From Simiduia litorea (lineage in GTDB: Bacteria > Pseudomonadota > Gammaproteobacteria > Pseudomonadales > Cellvibrionaceae): a stretch of DNA of 64,000 nt. The notes beneath the pieces were generated by a model. That model had not been told where the DNA came from, did no database searches, and worked only from the letters and a program-made list of their open reading frames with translations. The position numbers and the translations under genes were made by a program. The number at the start of each line of letters is the position of its first letter. Position 1 is the first letter of the stretch. The DNA lies in assembly GCF_042853465.1 (NCBI RefSeq), contig NZ_AP031497.1, positions 4,092,001-4,156,000 of the forward strand, read 5' to 3'. Shown one piece after another: positions 44,740-52,854 of the stretch.

Positions 44740-44967
44740 AGGTTGCGATCTGCCGCGCCACCTACAGAGTAAGTTGTGAAGCGCCAGCGGAACTGCAACT
44801 GCTTATTTTACCCGCAAGAATGCCACACTTGATGACCTTACGGAACTCTCTAACGATACGGGAAATATGACGCACTAGAAGCGGCACTTTCCTTGATACC
44901 GATAGACTTGCTTACTGCACTCTCTTTCTGAGTGGCACAATACTTAACGAAAATTCGCAGAGTACAT
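44740..44967. other. ORF-less cassette, family A copy 5
   Basis: No ORF. Nearly identical to copy 6 (45869): GTAAGTTGTGAAGCGCCAGC, CCCGCAAGAATGCCACACTT, GCGGCACTTTCCTTGATACC, ACTCTCTTTCTGAGTGG. Confidence 0.8.
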
Positions 44968-45048
44968 TAACGCCCGGCTTTGGGGCGGCCGGAGCATAGC
45001 GTAGGCCGTCCCGCCGCGTATTTAGCGGCGCACAAGAGCCGCTTGTTA
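44968..45048. repeat. attC 20
   Basis: 81 bp, class P (CCCGGCTTTGGGGCGGCCGG / AAGAGCCGCTTGTTA). Belongs to ORF-less cassette B1. Confidence 0.92.
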
Positions 45049-45333
45049 TTGGCCGCCGGTTTGCACCTGCTACAACGCGCTTAGCGGAGCAACGCGAAGC
45101 CAGAGGCCAAGTATTTGGGTAAGAATACCTTACTTGAAACCTTTTGGAACCCACTTAGGGCTACCCACGATGTAGGCATGCAGCGGGATTTACACGACAA
45201 ACCTACTATTAGCACAGGGAGCGATACTGCGGACTTTGATGCAGCACATCCCCTGATGCTGGCATGCCGACTTACTGGCACACTTTTGAATTACATTATG
45301 AAACTAAAACTAACTGAAAAAGGTAAGGCGAAA
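45049..45333. other. ORF-less cassette, family B copy 1
   Basis: 285 bp, no credible ORF. Conserved blocks: GGCCGCCGGTTTGCA next to the attC, GGGTAAGAATACCTTACTTG at 45118-45137 (can fold GTAAG/CTTAC), GCAGCACATCCCCTGATGCT at 45241-45260, and AAAAAGGTAAGGCGAAA at the far end. Related family copies at 59185, 59555 and 62767. Confidence 0.78.
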
Positions 45334-45414
45334 TAACGCCCGCATTTGGGGCGGCGAAGCGACAGCGTAGCCGTCCCGCCGCGTTTTATAGCGGCGAACA
45401 AGATGCGCTTGTTA
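45334..45414. repeat. attC 21
   Basis: 81 bp, class P variant (GCATTTGGGGCGGCG / AACAAGATGCGCTTGTTA). Belongs to 45427-45780. Confidence 0.92.
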
Positions 45415-45426
45415 TGAGTGCCGACA

Positions 45427-45780
45427 CTATTTAAAGAGTACATAAGCGCCTACTAGGGCCAAAGCCATGGCCGATAGAGTCAGGATTGCTGCATTGAATA
45501 AAGCCCCGCCAGAGGAATTGATCTTTGCTTCAATCTCCACCATCTCCCCTTCTGTTAGAGGGTTTTCAACTTGATGCCGACTATTCGATAACAACGCTAT
45601 TGCATCTTTAGCCTGATGGTCCAAAACAGACCAAACCCCAACTTTAAGCGCACCAGTTGCAAACGCTCCTATCCTTTTAGATTGACGACTAGATACGTGA
45701 GTGAATATGCCTTTAGCTCTCAATCTTTCAGCAAGGTTTTTCGCATCGACCTCGTTTTCATACTCTCTGAGTAGAATCAT
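45427..45780 (-). CDS. DUF2007-like protein with C-terminal membrane helix
   Basis: 117 aa. Residues 1-65 match the DUF2007 pattern (ILLREYENEVDAKNLAERLRAKGI, WSVLDHQAKDAIALL), a small ferredoxin-like domain thought to bind partners. One membrane helix near 93-114 anchors it. Confidence 0.75.
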   Translation of the reverse strand: MILLREYENEVDAKNLAERLRAKGIFTHVSSRQSKRIGAFATGALKVGVWSVLDHQAKDAIALLSNSRHQVENPLTEGEMVEIEAKINSSGGALFNAAILTLSAMALALVGAYVLFK

Positions 45781-45792
45781 GTTTGTAATTCA

Positions 45793-45868
45793 TAACGCCG
45801 GTGGCAAGGGCGAGGCGCGATTAGCGCCGAGTCCAGCAGCGATAGCTGCGACTTGGCCACCCTTGTTA
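45793..45868. repeat. attC 22
   Basis: 76 bp, class G. Belongs to ORF-less cassette A6. Confidence 0.93.
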
Positions 45869-46096
45869 AAGTTGCGATCTGCCGCGCCACCTACAGAGTA
45901 AGTTGTGAAGCGCCAGCGGAACTGCAACTGCTTATTTTACCCGCAAGAATGCCACACTTGATGACCTTACGGAACTCTCTAATGATACGGGAAATATGAC
46001 GCACTAGAAGCGGCACTTTCCTTGATACCGATAGACTTGCTTACTGCACTCTCTTTCTGAGTGGCACAATACTTAACGAAAATTCGCAGAGCACAT
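45869..46096. other. ORF-less cassette, family A copy 6
   Basis: No ORF. Good reference copy: CCGCAAGAATGCCACACTTG at 45941-45960 and GCGGCACTTTCCTTGATACC near 46010-46029. Differs from copy 5 by only a few bases. Confidence 0.82.
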
Positions 46097-46172
46097 TAAC
46101 GCCGGTGGCAAGGGCGAGGCGCGATTAGCGCCGAGTCCAGCAGCGATAGCTGCGACTTGGCCACCCTTGTTA
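46097..46172. repeat. attC 23
   Basis: 76 bp, class G. Belongs to ORF-less cassette A7, directly next to copy 6, giving a tandem pair. Confidence 0.93.
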
Positions 46173-46400
46173 AGGTTGCGATCTGCCGCACCAACAACAG
46201 AGTACGTTGTGGAGCGCAAGCGAAACCGTAACCAATAATTTTACCCGCAAGAATGCCATACTTGATGACCTTACGGAACTCTCTAGCGATATGGAAAATA
46301 TGACTTACTAGAAGCGGCACTTTCCTTGATTCCGATAGACTTGAATACAGCACTTACTTTTTAAACGGTACGAACTCGACAACAAAATCGCAGAGCACAT
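46173..46400. other. ORF-less cassette, family A copy 7
   Basis: No ORF that is conserved in the family; a minus-strand frame of 85 codons here is broken in copy 8. Far end is the GAACTCGACAACAAAATCGC variant. Confidence 0.8.
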
Positions 46401-46487
46401 TAACGCCCGGTTTAGGCGCGGCTGGAGCGTAGCGTAAGCCGTCGCAGCCGCACGTTTTTTGTGCGGCTAACCTACAACCGCTTGTTA
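46401..46487. repeat. attC 24
   Basis: 87 bp, class R. Belongs to 46485-46778. Confidence 0.93.
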
Positions 46488-46778
46488 TATTTGGCCATCC
46501 TCTTCCATGGGAAAGAAGCTATAGCCTTTCCCACCAGTACGCTTCCACCATTTTTCCGACCACATTTCTGTTACGTGAACCTTGGCAATGTGTTCTGAAT
46601 TGGATCTCATCAAATTATTCAAATGAGGATCTTTCAGGATTAAGTCAAGTGCTGCTTTCTCAGCATCTTCGATTGAGGAAGCTTTAACAAATCTTGTTGT
46701 AACAAAGCCAAGAAGCTTCCATTGCTCCTCTACCCTAATCTCGTAGTTATCGCCTTGCAGACGAACACCGTACTTCAA
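46485..46778 (-). CDS. Small cytosolic protein, unknown
   Basis: 97 aa. TTG start preceded by GAGGTG. MKYGVRLQGDNYEIRVEEQW, then a mixed domain rich in Trp (MWSEKWWKRTGGKGYSFFP). No family recognised. Confidence 0.7.
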   Translation of the reverse strand: MKYGVRLQGDNYEIRVEEQWKLLGFVTTRFVKASSIEDAEKAALDLILKDPHLNNLMRSNSEHIAKVHVTEMWSEKWWKRTGGKGYSFFPMEEDGQI

Positions 46779-46794
46779 AGTTTCACCTCAAATA

Positions 46795-46866
46795 TAACGC
46801 CGCCAGCAGGGGTGACAAAACCAGAGCGAAGCGGCGGTTTTGGCATCCCTCTGGCTGGCTTTGTTA
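46795..46866. repeat. attC 25
   Basis: 72 bp, TAACGCCGCCAGCAGGGGTG to CATCCCTCTGGCTGGCTTTGTTA; arms pair almost completely. Belongs to 46864-47286. Confidence 0.93.
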
Positions 46867-47286
46867 TGCATTTTCTAGTTTGGCAATGAGTGTATTTTGT
46901 ACTGCGCGCCATGTTTTGTTTTCGCCATTTTCTTCCCACAGCTCTTGCAACTCCGAGCCAGACGTAATTTTTTTCACTGCTTCTAATGCCATTTTAGAAT
47001 GAGCCACCTCTATATTCGGTTTAGAGCCAAAGATTAAGCCTTGCTTTTTACCTAGCCAGTTTTTCGCTTCTTGGGGTATCAATGATTCGTCGCCTGTAAC
47101 AGCAGCGGCAATAATTTCACATGCTGCTAATGCTTCAGAGCAAATTGGGGATTCCAAGTAATCGTTTTCACTCAATACCGATCGAATAGGTGCTAAAAGA
47201 GTATCTAGCCCTTTGGACTTTTCTAAACCCCAGACCCAATCTCCAGCGTCATCATTTCCAAAGTTATCTTCGCTCCATGCTCCCAT
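46864..47286 (-). CDS. DUF4259 family protein
   Basis: 140 aa from ATG 47286 (AGGAGAG upstream; the frame opens 11 codons earlier). N-terminus MGAWSEDNFGNDDAGDWVWGL is the DUF4259 signature. Helical, soluble. Family function unknown. Confidence 0.82.
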   Translation of the reverse strand: MGAWSEDNFGNDDAGDWVWGLEKSKGLDTLLAPIRSVLSENDYLESPICSEALAACEIIAAAVTGDESLIPQEAKNWLGKKQGLIFGSKPNIEVAHSKMALEAVKKITSGSELQELWEENGENKTWRAVQNTLIAKLENA

Positions 47287-47307
47287 GTCTACTCTCCTCG
47301 GTATGCA

Positions 47308-47358
47308 TAACGCCCGCAACAGCCGGGATCGCAGCGAGTCGGATGCTTGCGTTTGTTA
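47308..47358. repeat. attC 26
   Basis: 51 bp, short class N (CCCGCAACAGCCGGGAT / GGATGCTTGCGTTTGTTA). Belongs to 47363-47782. Confidence 0.9.
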
Positions 47359-47362
47359 TGCA

Positions 47363-47782
47363 CTAACATGAACCCGTAAAAAATGCGATTATTAACCAAA
47401 ACACACCTTCCACTGCAATTTGCTCCCCCACACCGCTCTCCTCACCTGTTTGAGATTTATGCGAGCAGGGAAACAAGCCTTTTAGAGCGTCTGGATTAAA
47501 AAATAGTCCATAACATTTCTTACACGCATCAATATCTATATCTTGAACACTTATGGTGTGAAGGGCAACGTTAGTACAGCATGGGCATTTCCGCTTTGAT
47601 ACTCCGACGTCATTTGCTTCAAACACCAAGCGCTGAGTAGTAATACTCTTCTTCTCTTTAACTAAAAGCGCTGCTATCGACCGCTCCGGAACCCAAACAC
47701 CACTACAGTACTTACATGAATAGGTTTGTATCCCACTTGAATCCGTAGGCGCCAACCTCTCTATGCAGTTTGGACACTTCAT
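47363..47782 (-). CDS. Zinc-ribbon (zf-TFIIB-like) protein with C-terminal hydrophobic segment
   Basis: 139 aa. Two zinc ribbons: MKCPNC ... YSCKYCSGVWVP (about 2-31) and KCPCC ... DACKKCYGLFF (about 64-95). One hydrophobic helix at 121-137. The upstream attC that should separate it from the toxin cassette is deleted down to a remnant. Confidence 0.78.
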   Translation of the reverse strand: MKCPNCIERLAPTDSSGIQTYSCKYCSGVWVPERSIAALLVKEKKSITTQRLVFEANDVGVSKRKCPCCTNVALHTISVQDIDIDACKKCYGLFFNPDALKGLFPCSHKSQTGEESGVGEQIAVEGVFWLIIAFFTGSC

Positions 47783-47803
47783 AATCTATTCATTGCCTTG
47801 TTA
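47783..47803. repeat. attC remnant
   Basis: Only the right end of a site (CATTGCCTTGTTATA) remains between the zinc-ribbon and toxin genes; no TAACG left end is present. The two genes are now on one fused cassette. Confidence 0.6.
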
Positions 47804-48091
47804 TAAATTTTTTTCATTTTCTTTGTTGTGCCAAATACGGAGAATGTTGATAGCCTCCGATGAAGATATTTGGTACCTGATGGTATAGTTGCCAATATAT
47901 AGATCACGAAGTAGATCTGGGTTTTCTGCACGGGAAACCGGAAGACCAACTTTCGGAAACACTTTAAGTCTTTCTGCAGCTTCCTGGATTTCTATGGCAG
48001 CTTTTCTTGCAGCCAAAGGGCTTTTAGGTGCCATAAAATCATGAAGGCGTTTCAAGTCACCAACCGCCTGCGGTGTATAACGCAGCCTCAT
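47801..48091 (-). CDS. RelE/ParE-superfamily toxin
   Basis: 96 aa. MRLRYTPQAVGDLKRLHDFM, PKVGLPVSR, DLYIGNYTIRYQI and INILRIWHNKE are the usual ParE/RelE landmarks. It could poison gyrase (ParE) or cut mRNA (RelE); the sequence does not decide. ATG overlaps the antitoxin stop (ATGA). Confidence 0.9.
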   Translation of the reverse strand: MRLRYTPQAVGDLKRLHDFMAPKSPLAARKAAIEIQEAAERLKVFPKVGLPVSRAENPDLLRDLYIGNYTIRYQISSSEAINILRIWHNKENEKNL

Positions 48092-48354
48092 TTTGCAGGG
48101 GCTTTCAGAAGGCTTTCGGTTCCCCAGCTATTGAGCCAAGCATTCACCTCAGACTCGTCTATAAGCTCACCCCGCCTTACAGAATCGATTGCTTCAAGAG
48201 TTTCTTCCCAGCGAGACTCTTCGACTGCCTGCCTAGCGACAAACTCCCTAACCGCTTGATTTATAAGGTAACTTTTACTTCTGTCGAGTTTCTGAGCCAG
48301 AAGATCAAGTGGTTTCTCAATATCATCATTTAGGCGAACACTAGTAATACTCAT
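48088..48354 (-). CDS. Ribbon-helix-helix antitoxin (CopG/ParD-like)
   Basis: 88 aa. N-terminal RHH: SITSVRLNDDIEKPLDLLAQKLDRSKSYLINQAVREFV. The C-terminal tail (ELIDESEVNAWLNSWG) wraps the toxin. Strong AGGAGG before the ATG. Same direction as the array but with its own operator upstream. Confidence 0.9.
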   Translation of the reverse strand: MSITSVRLNDDIEKPLDLLAQKLDRSKSYLINQAVREFVARQAVEESRWEETLEAIDSVRRGELIDESEVNAWLNSWGTESLLKAPAK

Positions 48355-48373
48355 AGAACCTCCTACAAAGCTT

Positions 48374-48390
48374 GTATTACATTGTAATAC
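48374..48390. promoter_or_regulatory. Operator of the RHH antitoxin/ParE-like toxin pair
   Basis: GTATTACA-T-TGTAATAC, perfect 8-bp arms, 20-36 bp upstream of the antitoxin ATG. Typical autoregulatory site for an RHH antitoxin. Confidence 0.65.
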
Positions 48391-48420
48391 AGCACGAGGT
48401 TCAGGGCTAGACTTGATTTA

Positions 48421-48496
48421 TAACGCCGGTGGCAAGGGCGAGGCGCGATTAGCGCCGAGTCCAGCAGCGATAGCTGCGACTTGGCCACCCTTGTTA
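48421..48496. repeat. attC 27
   Basis: 76 bp, class G. Belongs to ORF-less cassette A8. Confidence 0.93.
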
Positions 48497-48723
48497 AGGT
48501 TGCGATCTGCCGCACCAACAACAGAGTACGTTGTGGAGCGCAAGCGAAACCGTAACCACTAATTTTACCGCAAGAATGCCATACTTGATGACCTTACGGA
48601 ACTCTCTAGCGATATGGAAAATATGACTTACTAGAAGCGGCACTTTCCTTGATACCGATAGACTTGAATACAGCACTTACTTTTTAAACGGTACGAACTC
48701 GACAACAAAATCGCAGAGCACAT
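48497..48723. other. ORF-less cassette, family A copy 8
   Basis: No ORF. One base shorter in the CCCGCAAG block (TTTTACCGCAAG near 48563-48574), which breaks the frame seen in copies 7 and 14. Confidence 0.8.
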
Positions 48724-48816
48724 TAACGCCGTGTTAATGGGCAGCCGAAGCAACGCGTAGGCTGTCCAGTGGAAGCCGTGTCTTTTGCGGCTGCAACGAA
48801 ATTGAACACTTTGTTA
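48724..48816. repeat. attC 28
   Basis: 93 bp, TAACGCCGTGTTAATGGGC to ATTGAACACTTTGTTA. Same sequence as attC 50. Belongs to 48823-49158. Confidence 0.93.
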
Positions 48817-48822
48817 AGTGAA

Positions 48823-49158
48823 TTACACACCGAAAAGACTGCCTAAAAAATATGGTACTTTTGAAAAACCTGCCCAAGAAATAGCACCTACAGCGAAAAC
48901 AAGATGTTCTGATTGAATTTTTCCATAACTTTTCGCCCTAAGAAATATAATAGCTATTACCGCAGAGAAAAACCAAACCACAAATCCAACATAATTCAAT
49001 AGGTTGATAGTTAGGCTTTCAGTCCAATTTACTGATGCCGCTATTAATGTTAATACCAACGCAATTGCAGCTGGCAAGTACCGATTCCATTCTTTTGCTA
49101 CAGCCTCCAAAAGCATCGAATACAATACGCCTATGCCGCCCATTAACAGATACGCCAT
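48823..49158 (-). CDS. Four-helix membrane protein, unknown (duplicated cassette, copy 1)
   Basis: 111 aa from ATG 49158; a GTG three codons upstream also opens the frame. Helices near 2-20, 28-43, 52-74 and 84-105. The same protein is encoded at 58133-58468 in an identical cassette. Confidence 0.75.
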   Translation of the reverse strand: MAYLLMGGIGVLYSMLLEAVAKEWNRYLPAAIALVLTLIAASVNWTESLTINLLNYVGFVVWFFSAVIAIIFLRAKSYGKIQSEHLVFAVGAISWAGFSKVPYFLGSLFGV

Positions 49159-49172
49159 TATTTCCACTCACT

Positions 49173-49251
49173 TAACGCCAGTATTTGGCGCATTTTTGTT
49201 GGTGCTGTTTTTCAAGCGCCGACAAAAATGTCGGCCAAGATACTTTTGTTA
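49173..49251. repeat. attC 29
   Basis: 79 bp, TAACGCCAGTATTTGGCGC to GGCCAAGATACTTTTGTTA. Belongs to 49257-49793. Confidence 0.9.
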
Positions 49252-49256
49252 GCAAT

Positions 49257-49793
49257 TTATTGCATAAATGCATTTGAATTTACTTGGAGTTGTATAATTT
49301 TAAGCTCATCCTCTTCCAGCGAAAGCCCCATGTATATTTGAGCCACATCACTCTCAAATGTAGCTGAAACACTATAATCGCAGCGTTCAATCTTACCTGT
49401 TGAAGTGTGCGCTTGTTTAGCGCAACGCTGCCATTCAATAGAATCTATGGATTTCAAAGCTCCTAGCTTGTTAAAATATTTGAATAATTTGTCACCCTGC
49501 TCGTCGGTAGTTACTTCCAACCAAGAAAAACTTAATTGTGGCTTTGCGAGCTCATAGTTCCACGGGCTTTGATTTCTTAGAAACTCCCTGATGTAAGGTT
49601 CGGCTACACCGTCAAACTTCCCATAGGTTTTTGATGTTGTGATACCAGCCCAAACAAGAAGAATTATAATTAACGCCAATACGACACCAAACCCAATTAA
49701 TATCTTCTTGATAATGGACAAAAACCCACCACTTTTCTTCATCTCATTCTCTTTCAAGTCAGCACTTCCGGGTGCATAAGGGTTTTGATCCAC
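49257..49793 (-). CDS. Single-helix membrane protein, unknown
   Basis: 178 aa from GTG 49793 (GGAG upstream), giving the common N-terminus M/VDQNPYAPGSADL; a TTG five codons earlier is possible. One membrane helix (about 30-52), then an extracytoplasmic domain with two Cys (WQRCAKQ, IERCDYS). Confidence 0.72.
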   Translation of the reverse strand: MDQNPYAPGSADLKENEMKKSGGFLSIIKKILIGFGVVLALIIILLVWAGITTSKTYGKFDGVAEPYIREFLRNQSPWNYELAKPQLSFSWLEVTTDEQGDKLFKYFNKLGALKSIDSIEWQRCAKQAHTSTGKIERCDYSVSATFESDVAQIYMGLSLEEDELKIIQLQVNSNAFMQ

Positions 49794-49822
49794 AATAAAT
49801 TTCTCCAACGTTTTGGGGTTGC

Positions 49823-49889
49823 TAACGCCTCAAACAGGGGCGCACGTTAGTGCGTCCCGGCCGAAGGCCCTTGCTGCTTTGACTTGTTA
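49823..49889. repeat. attC 30
   Basis: 67 bp, TAACGCCTCAAACAGGGGC to CTGCTTTGACTTGTTA. Belongs to 49847-50341 and codes for its last 14 or so residues. Confidence 0.9.
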
Positions 49890-50341
49890 CGTGTGATTTT
49901 CTCGGCAGTGATTTCATTTGCAAGCGCAAGATATCTTATGCTTTTATCGAAGAATGAAACATACCAATTCTCTTCATTATCTTCGATAAATGTATGAAAT
50001 GTTCGTATAACTTGCCCACCACTAAACTCCATTACTAGATCATTCTGTGGAGTGATCTCAACAGCTGTTAATTGCGCACCCTTTATTGGGTCAGTTACCG
50101 CACAACAACGATGAAAATCAGTTTCATACTCCTCTTTAGATTCATAGGAATCATGTGCGGCAAAATCACCACTAGCAATTATAATCTTGCCGTTTGCTTC
50201 ATATCTCCAGCTTGGATCGATCCAGAACGAAACATCACCGAAGTGAATATTCAGGGAATTACAAGCATTTCCCTTCCGATCAACGGTCTTTCCAATCAAT
50301 ACTCGAAGCTCTTTTTCTAGATTATCTCTCTGCATTCTCAA
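49847..50341 (-). CDS. Cytosolic protein, unknown
   Basis: 164 aa (ATG at codon 3 is an alternative start). Soluble, beta-rich middle (FGDVSFWIDPSWRYEANGKIII). It reads through most of its attC, so the C-terminal NKSKQQGPSAGTH is recombination-site sequence. Confidence 0.7.
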   Translation of the reverse strand: MRMQRDNLEKELRVLIGKTVDRKGNACNSLNIHFGDVSFWIDPSWRYEANGKIIIASGDFAAHDSYESKEEYETDFHRCCAVTDPIKGAQLTAVEITPQNDLVMEFSGGQVIRTFHTFIEDNEENWYVSFFDKSIRYLALANEITAEKITRNKSKQQGPSAGTH

Positions 50342-50348
50342 TTACACG

Positions 50349-50455
50349 TAACGCCCCACTTAGCCGCAGCCACATGGAGCTTGTTTGTTGTGTTAGCGTA
50401 GCGACAACACAACAAACCAAGCGGAGTGTGAGCTGTCGGCTACAGTGGCTTGTTA
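50349..50455. repeat. attC 31
   Basis: 107 bp, TAACGCCCCACTTAGCCGCAG to CGGCTACAGTGGCTTGTTA, with a long inner stem (TTGTTTGTTGTGTTAGCG / CGACAACACAACAAACCAA). Same as attC 36. Confidence 0.93.
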
Positions 50456-50713
50456 TGTGGCTTTGTACTTTTTCTTTAGCAAGGATGATACAAGAAAAAA
50501 CACCACCCCGAGTAAAGCAAGCATGAGGCCTACATATACAAAATTTACGCCTTCAGACGGCACAATTTTATAAAACTCATACTTACCGCTGGATGTTTCA
50601 TGACCACCAAAGCTTATACCACCAACCGGTAGAAAATCACTGCCAAAGGCTAGCAAAGATAAAGCTATAAGCAAAACGCCAAGGACCTTCATTATCGAAC
50701 TGAGTATTTTCAT
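50453..50713 (-). CDS. Two-helix membrane protein, unknown (duplicated cassette, copy 1)
   Basis: 86 aa from ATG 50713 (frame opens four codons earlier at TTG). Helices near 5-24 and 57-78 with a Gly-rich loop between. Identical protein at 52548-52808. Confidence 0.72.
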   Translation of the reverse strand: MKILSSIMKVLGVLLIALSLLAFGSDFLPVGGISFGGHETSSGKYEFYKIVPSEGVNFVYVGLMLALLGVVFFLVSSLLKKKYKAT

Positions 50714-50759
50714 GCTTAAAGCCAACTTACGAATAGGAGCGAATGTTTGCTAGTACACA

Positions 50760-50836
50760 TAACGCCGGTGGCAAGGGCGAGGCGCGATTAGCGCCGAGTC
50801 CAGCAGCGATAGCTGCGAGCTTGGCCACCCTTGTTA
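50760..50836. repeat. attC 32
   Basis: 77 bp, class G. Belongs to ORF-less cassette A9. Confidence 0.93.
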
Positions 50837-51064
50837 AAGTTGCGATCTGCCGCGCTAACAACAGGGTACGTTGTGGAGCGCAAGCGAAACCGTAACCACT
50901 AATTTTACCCGCAAGAATGCCACACTTGATGGCGTTACGGAACTAGCTAGCGATACTGGAAAGGTGACTTACTGGGAGCGGCACTTTCCTTGATACCGAT
51001 AGACTTGCTTAATGCACTCTCTTTCTGAGTGGCACAAAACTTAACTAAAATTCGCAGAGCACAT
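50837..51064. other. ORF-less cassette, family A copy 9
   Basis: No ORF. CCCGCAAGAATGCCACACTT, GCGGCACTTTCCTTGATACC and the CACTC/GAGTG hairpin arms (ACTCTCTTTCTGAGTGG) are all present. Confidence 0.8.
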
Positions 51065-51200
51065 TAACGCCGCTAGCAACGGCGACCAATACGTAGCTTC
51101 TTTTGTGTTAATTTGGAGCGTAGCGACAACACAAAAGAAGCGGAGTGTTGGGCGTCCAAGCGCACGTGTTTTTGTGCGCTGATGTTGCCTAGCCTTGTTA
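51065..51200. repeat. attC 33
   Basis: 136 bp, the longest complete site: TAACGCCGCTAGCAACGGCG to TGTTGCCTAGCCTTGTTA, inner stem GCTTCTTTTGTGTT / AACACAAAAGAAGC. Resembles VCR-type repeats in length. Belongs to 51206-51538. Confidence 0.92.
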
Positions 51201-51205
51201 TGCTT

Positions 51206-51538
51206 TTACTCAGTTCGTACTTTGACGATTCTTGAATCTGTACCAATTTCTAGGCATAAACCACCGGCATATAAGCAGCCTTCTTTGATGAAGGGGGCTG
51301 AGCCGTAACTGTCCTTTTCGATAGTAGATTGAACTTCAGAAAGAGGCTTACCAACCAGATTGAAATTGGCTACCACTAAGGCCTGATCAAGCATTCTATC
51401 CAAAGTGTCGAAACTGGCTGATTGATATGACTGCGTAATTCCATGATCTAAAGATTGCATACTATAAGCTACTACCCAACCGAGATTGGATAGTAAAAGA
51501 AGCACTGTAAGAATCTTTGTACTACGACTCAAAGTCAA
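51206..51538 (-). CDS. Small membrane-anchored protein, unknown
   Basis: 110 aa from TTG 51538 with GGGAAG upstream; the longer frame starts inside the neighbouring attC. Membrane helix about 9-26, then an extracytoplasmic part with two Cys (EGCLYAGGLCLEIG). Confidence 0.7.
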   Translation of the reverse strand: MTLSRSTKILTVLLLLSNLGWVVAYSMQSLDHGITQSYQSASFDTLDRMLDQALVVANFNLVGKPLSEVQSTIEKDSYGSAPFIKEGCLYAGGLCLEIGTDSRIVKVRTE

Positions 51539-51556
51539 ATCTTCCCTGTTGATGCA

Positions 51557-51623
51557 TAACGCCGCAAGCAAAGGCGCGCGTTAGCGCGTCCAGCCCGCAG
51601 GGCGATTTTGCCTTGCCTTGTTA
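51557..51623. repeat. attC 34
   Basis: 67 bp, TAACGCCGCAAGCAAAGGCGC to GATTTTGCCTTGCCTTGTTA. Belongs to 51629-51901. Confidence 0.93.
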
Positions 51624-51628
51624 TGTGT

Positions 51629-51901
51629 TTAGTCATCGGACTTGCCATTGGAAAGGACGTAGCCAGCGACTGTTCCTAGTAAAGCAGCCAAAGTTTCAGA
51701 TTGAAAATTAGTTACTACAGCAAGAATTAAAATGGTTGGAATAAACAGCACAACACCAACAGCTTTTAGCGTGGCTGGACCGAAGCCTTGGTTTTTAGCT
51801 TTGATGCGCTTATAGATTATGTTTAAGCCGTATAGCATCGCTGCTACTGCACCACATACAGCGACTACTTGTAGCCATGTTGCTGATGGTTCAATTTGCA
51901 C
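51629..51901 (-). CDS. Three-helix membrane protein, unknown
   Basis: 90 aa. GTG start with AAGGAG upstream. Helices about 10-28, 45-63 and 67-83. No family recognised. Confidence 0.72.
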   Translation of the reverse strand: MQIEPSATWLQVVAVCGAVAAMLYGLNIIYKRIKAKNQGFGPATLKAVGVVLFIPTILILAVVTNFQSETLAALLGTVAGYVLSNGKSDD

Positions 51902-51921
51902 TTGTTACTCCTTGTGACACA

Positions 51922-52026
51922 TAACGCCCAGCTAAGCTGCCGGAACGGAGTTGGTTGGTTTGAGCTAGCGTAGCGTTTAAGCGCAAACGAAGCAACGGAG
52001 TGGAGGTCAGATTGAGCTGTTTGTTA
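51922..52026. repeat. attC 35
   Basis: 105 bp, TAACGCCCAGCTAAGCTGCC to AGATTGAGCTGTTTGTTA, inner stem with TTTGAGC / GCGCAAAC. Belongs to 52033-52434. Confidence 0.92.
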
Positions 52027-52032
52027 AGTGAT

Positions 52033-52434
52033 TTACTCCGGAGACCACTCGTACTCAATTGCATTACCCAGAGGAATAAATGTTGCTGATCTTGGTAGGG
52101 CGTATGTATTGGGCCTCTCACCCTTAATAGCAAAAACATAGAACGCGCTTTGCAGTACCTGAAATGCACGAGAGCAACTAGAGACCAACTTATTCGACAC
52201 TACCACTTCCCCGGCGACATCTCCTTTGTACGATTTTATAACAGTAAATACAGCTGTTTGAGTACTAGTGCTTTCATCAAAAACTTCGGAGTTCAACCGT
52301 CCAAAGAACATCACATCACTCTTCTCTAATAATTGATCGGAGTATAATGCTGTCCGTTTAAAGGGGCTAATTACACAAGCATCAGCCGCTCCGGACATTA
52401 GTATCCAAATCAAAACCAATAGTAGGATCTTCAT
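52033..52434 (-). CDS. Secreted protein with NTR/TIMP-like pattern
   Basis: 133 aa from ATG 52434; the longer frame runs through the adjacent attC. Signal peptide MKILLLVLIWILMSGAADA, then ACVISPF, SDVMFFGRLNSEVF, FTVIKSYKGDVAGEVVVSN and SSCSRAFQ. Together these recall the netrin/TIMP-like OB fold found in some bacterial secreted proteins. Moderate resemblance only. Confidence 0.65.
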   Translation of the reverse strand: MKILLLVLIWILMSGAADACVISPFKRTALYSDQLLEKSDVMFFGRLNSEVFDESTSTQTAVFTVIKSYKGDVAGEVVVSNKLVSSCSRAFQVLQSAFYVFAIKGERPNTYALPRSATFIPLGNAIEYEWSPE

Positions 52435-52443
52435 GAATTCACT

Positions 52444-52550
52444 TAACGCCCCACTTAGCCGCAGCCACATGGAGCTTGTTTGTTGTGTTAGCGTAGCGAC
52501 AACACAACAAACCAAGCGGAGTGTGAGCTGTCGGCTACAGTGGCTTGTTA
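52444..52550. repeat. attC 36
   Basis: 107 bp, same sequence as attC 31; marks the second copy of the duplicated two-helix cassette. Confidence 0.93.
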
Positions 52551-52808
52551 TGTGGCTTTGTACTTTTTCTTTAGCAAGGATGATACAAGAAAAAACACCA
52601 CCCCGAGTAAAGCAAGCATGAGGCCTACATATACAAAATTTACGCCTTCAGACGGCACAATTTTATAAAACTCATACTTACCGCTGGATGTTTCATGACC
52701 ACCAAAGCTTATACCACCAACCGGTAGAAAATCACTGCCAAAGGCTAGCAAAGATAAAGCTATAAGCAAAACGCCAAGGACCTTCATTATCGAACTGAGT
52801 ATTTTCAT
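52548..52808 (-). CDS. Two-helix membrane protein, unknown (duplicated cassette, copy 2)
   Basis: 86 aa, identical to 50453-50713. The whole cassette, attC included, is repeated about 2.1 kb away. Confidence 0.72.
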   Translation of the reverse strand: MKILSSIMKVLGVLLIALSLLAFGSDFLPVGGISFGGHETSSGKYEFYKIVPSEGVNFVYVGLMLALLGVVFFLVSSLLKKKYKAT

Positions 52809-52854
52809 GCTTAAAGCCAACTTACGAATAGGAGCGAATGTTTGCTAGTACACA

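Noticed and set aside
46096..46353. Minus-strand 85-codon frame in ORF-less cassette A7, also at 63573-63830 and, shortened, at 48494-48676
   Set aside because: Runs into the attC, and the frame is broken by a one-base deletion in copy A8 and lost in most other copies. It reflects sequence similarity between copies, not conserved coding.
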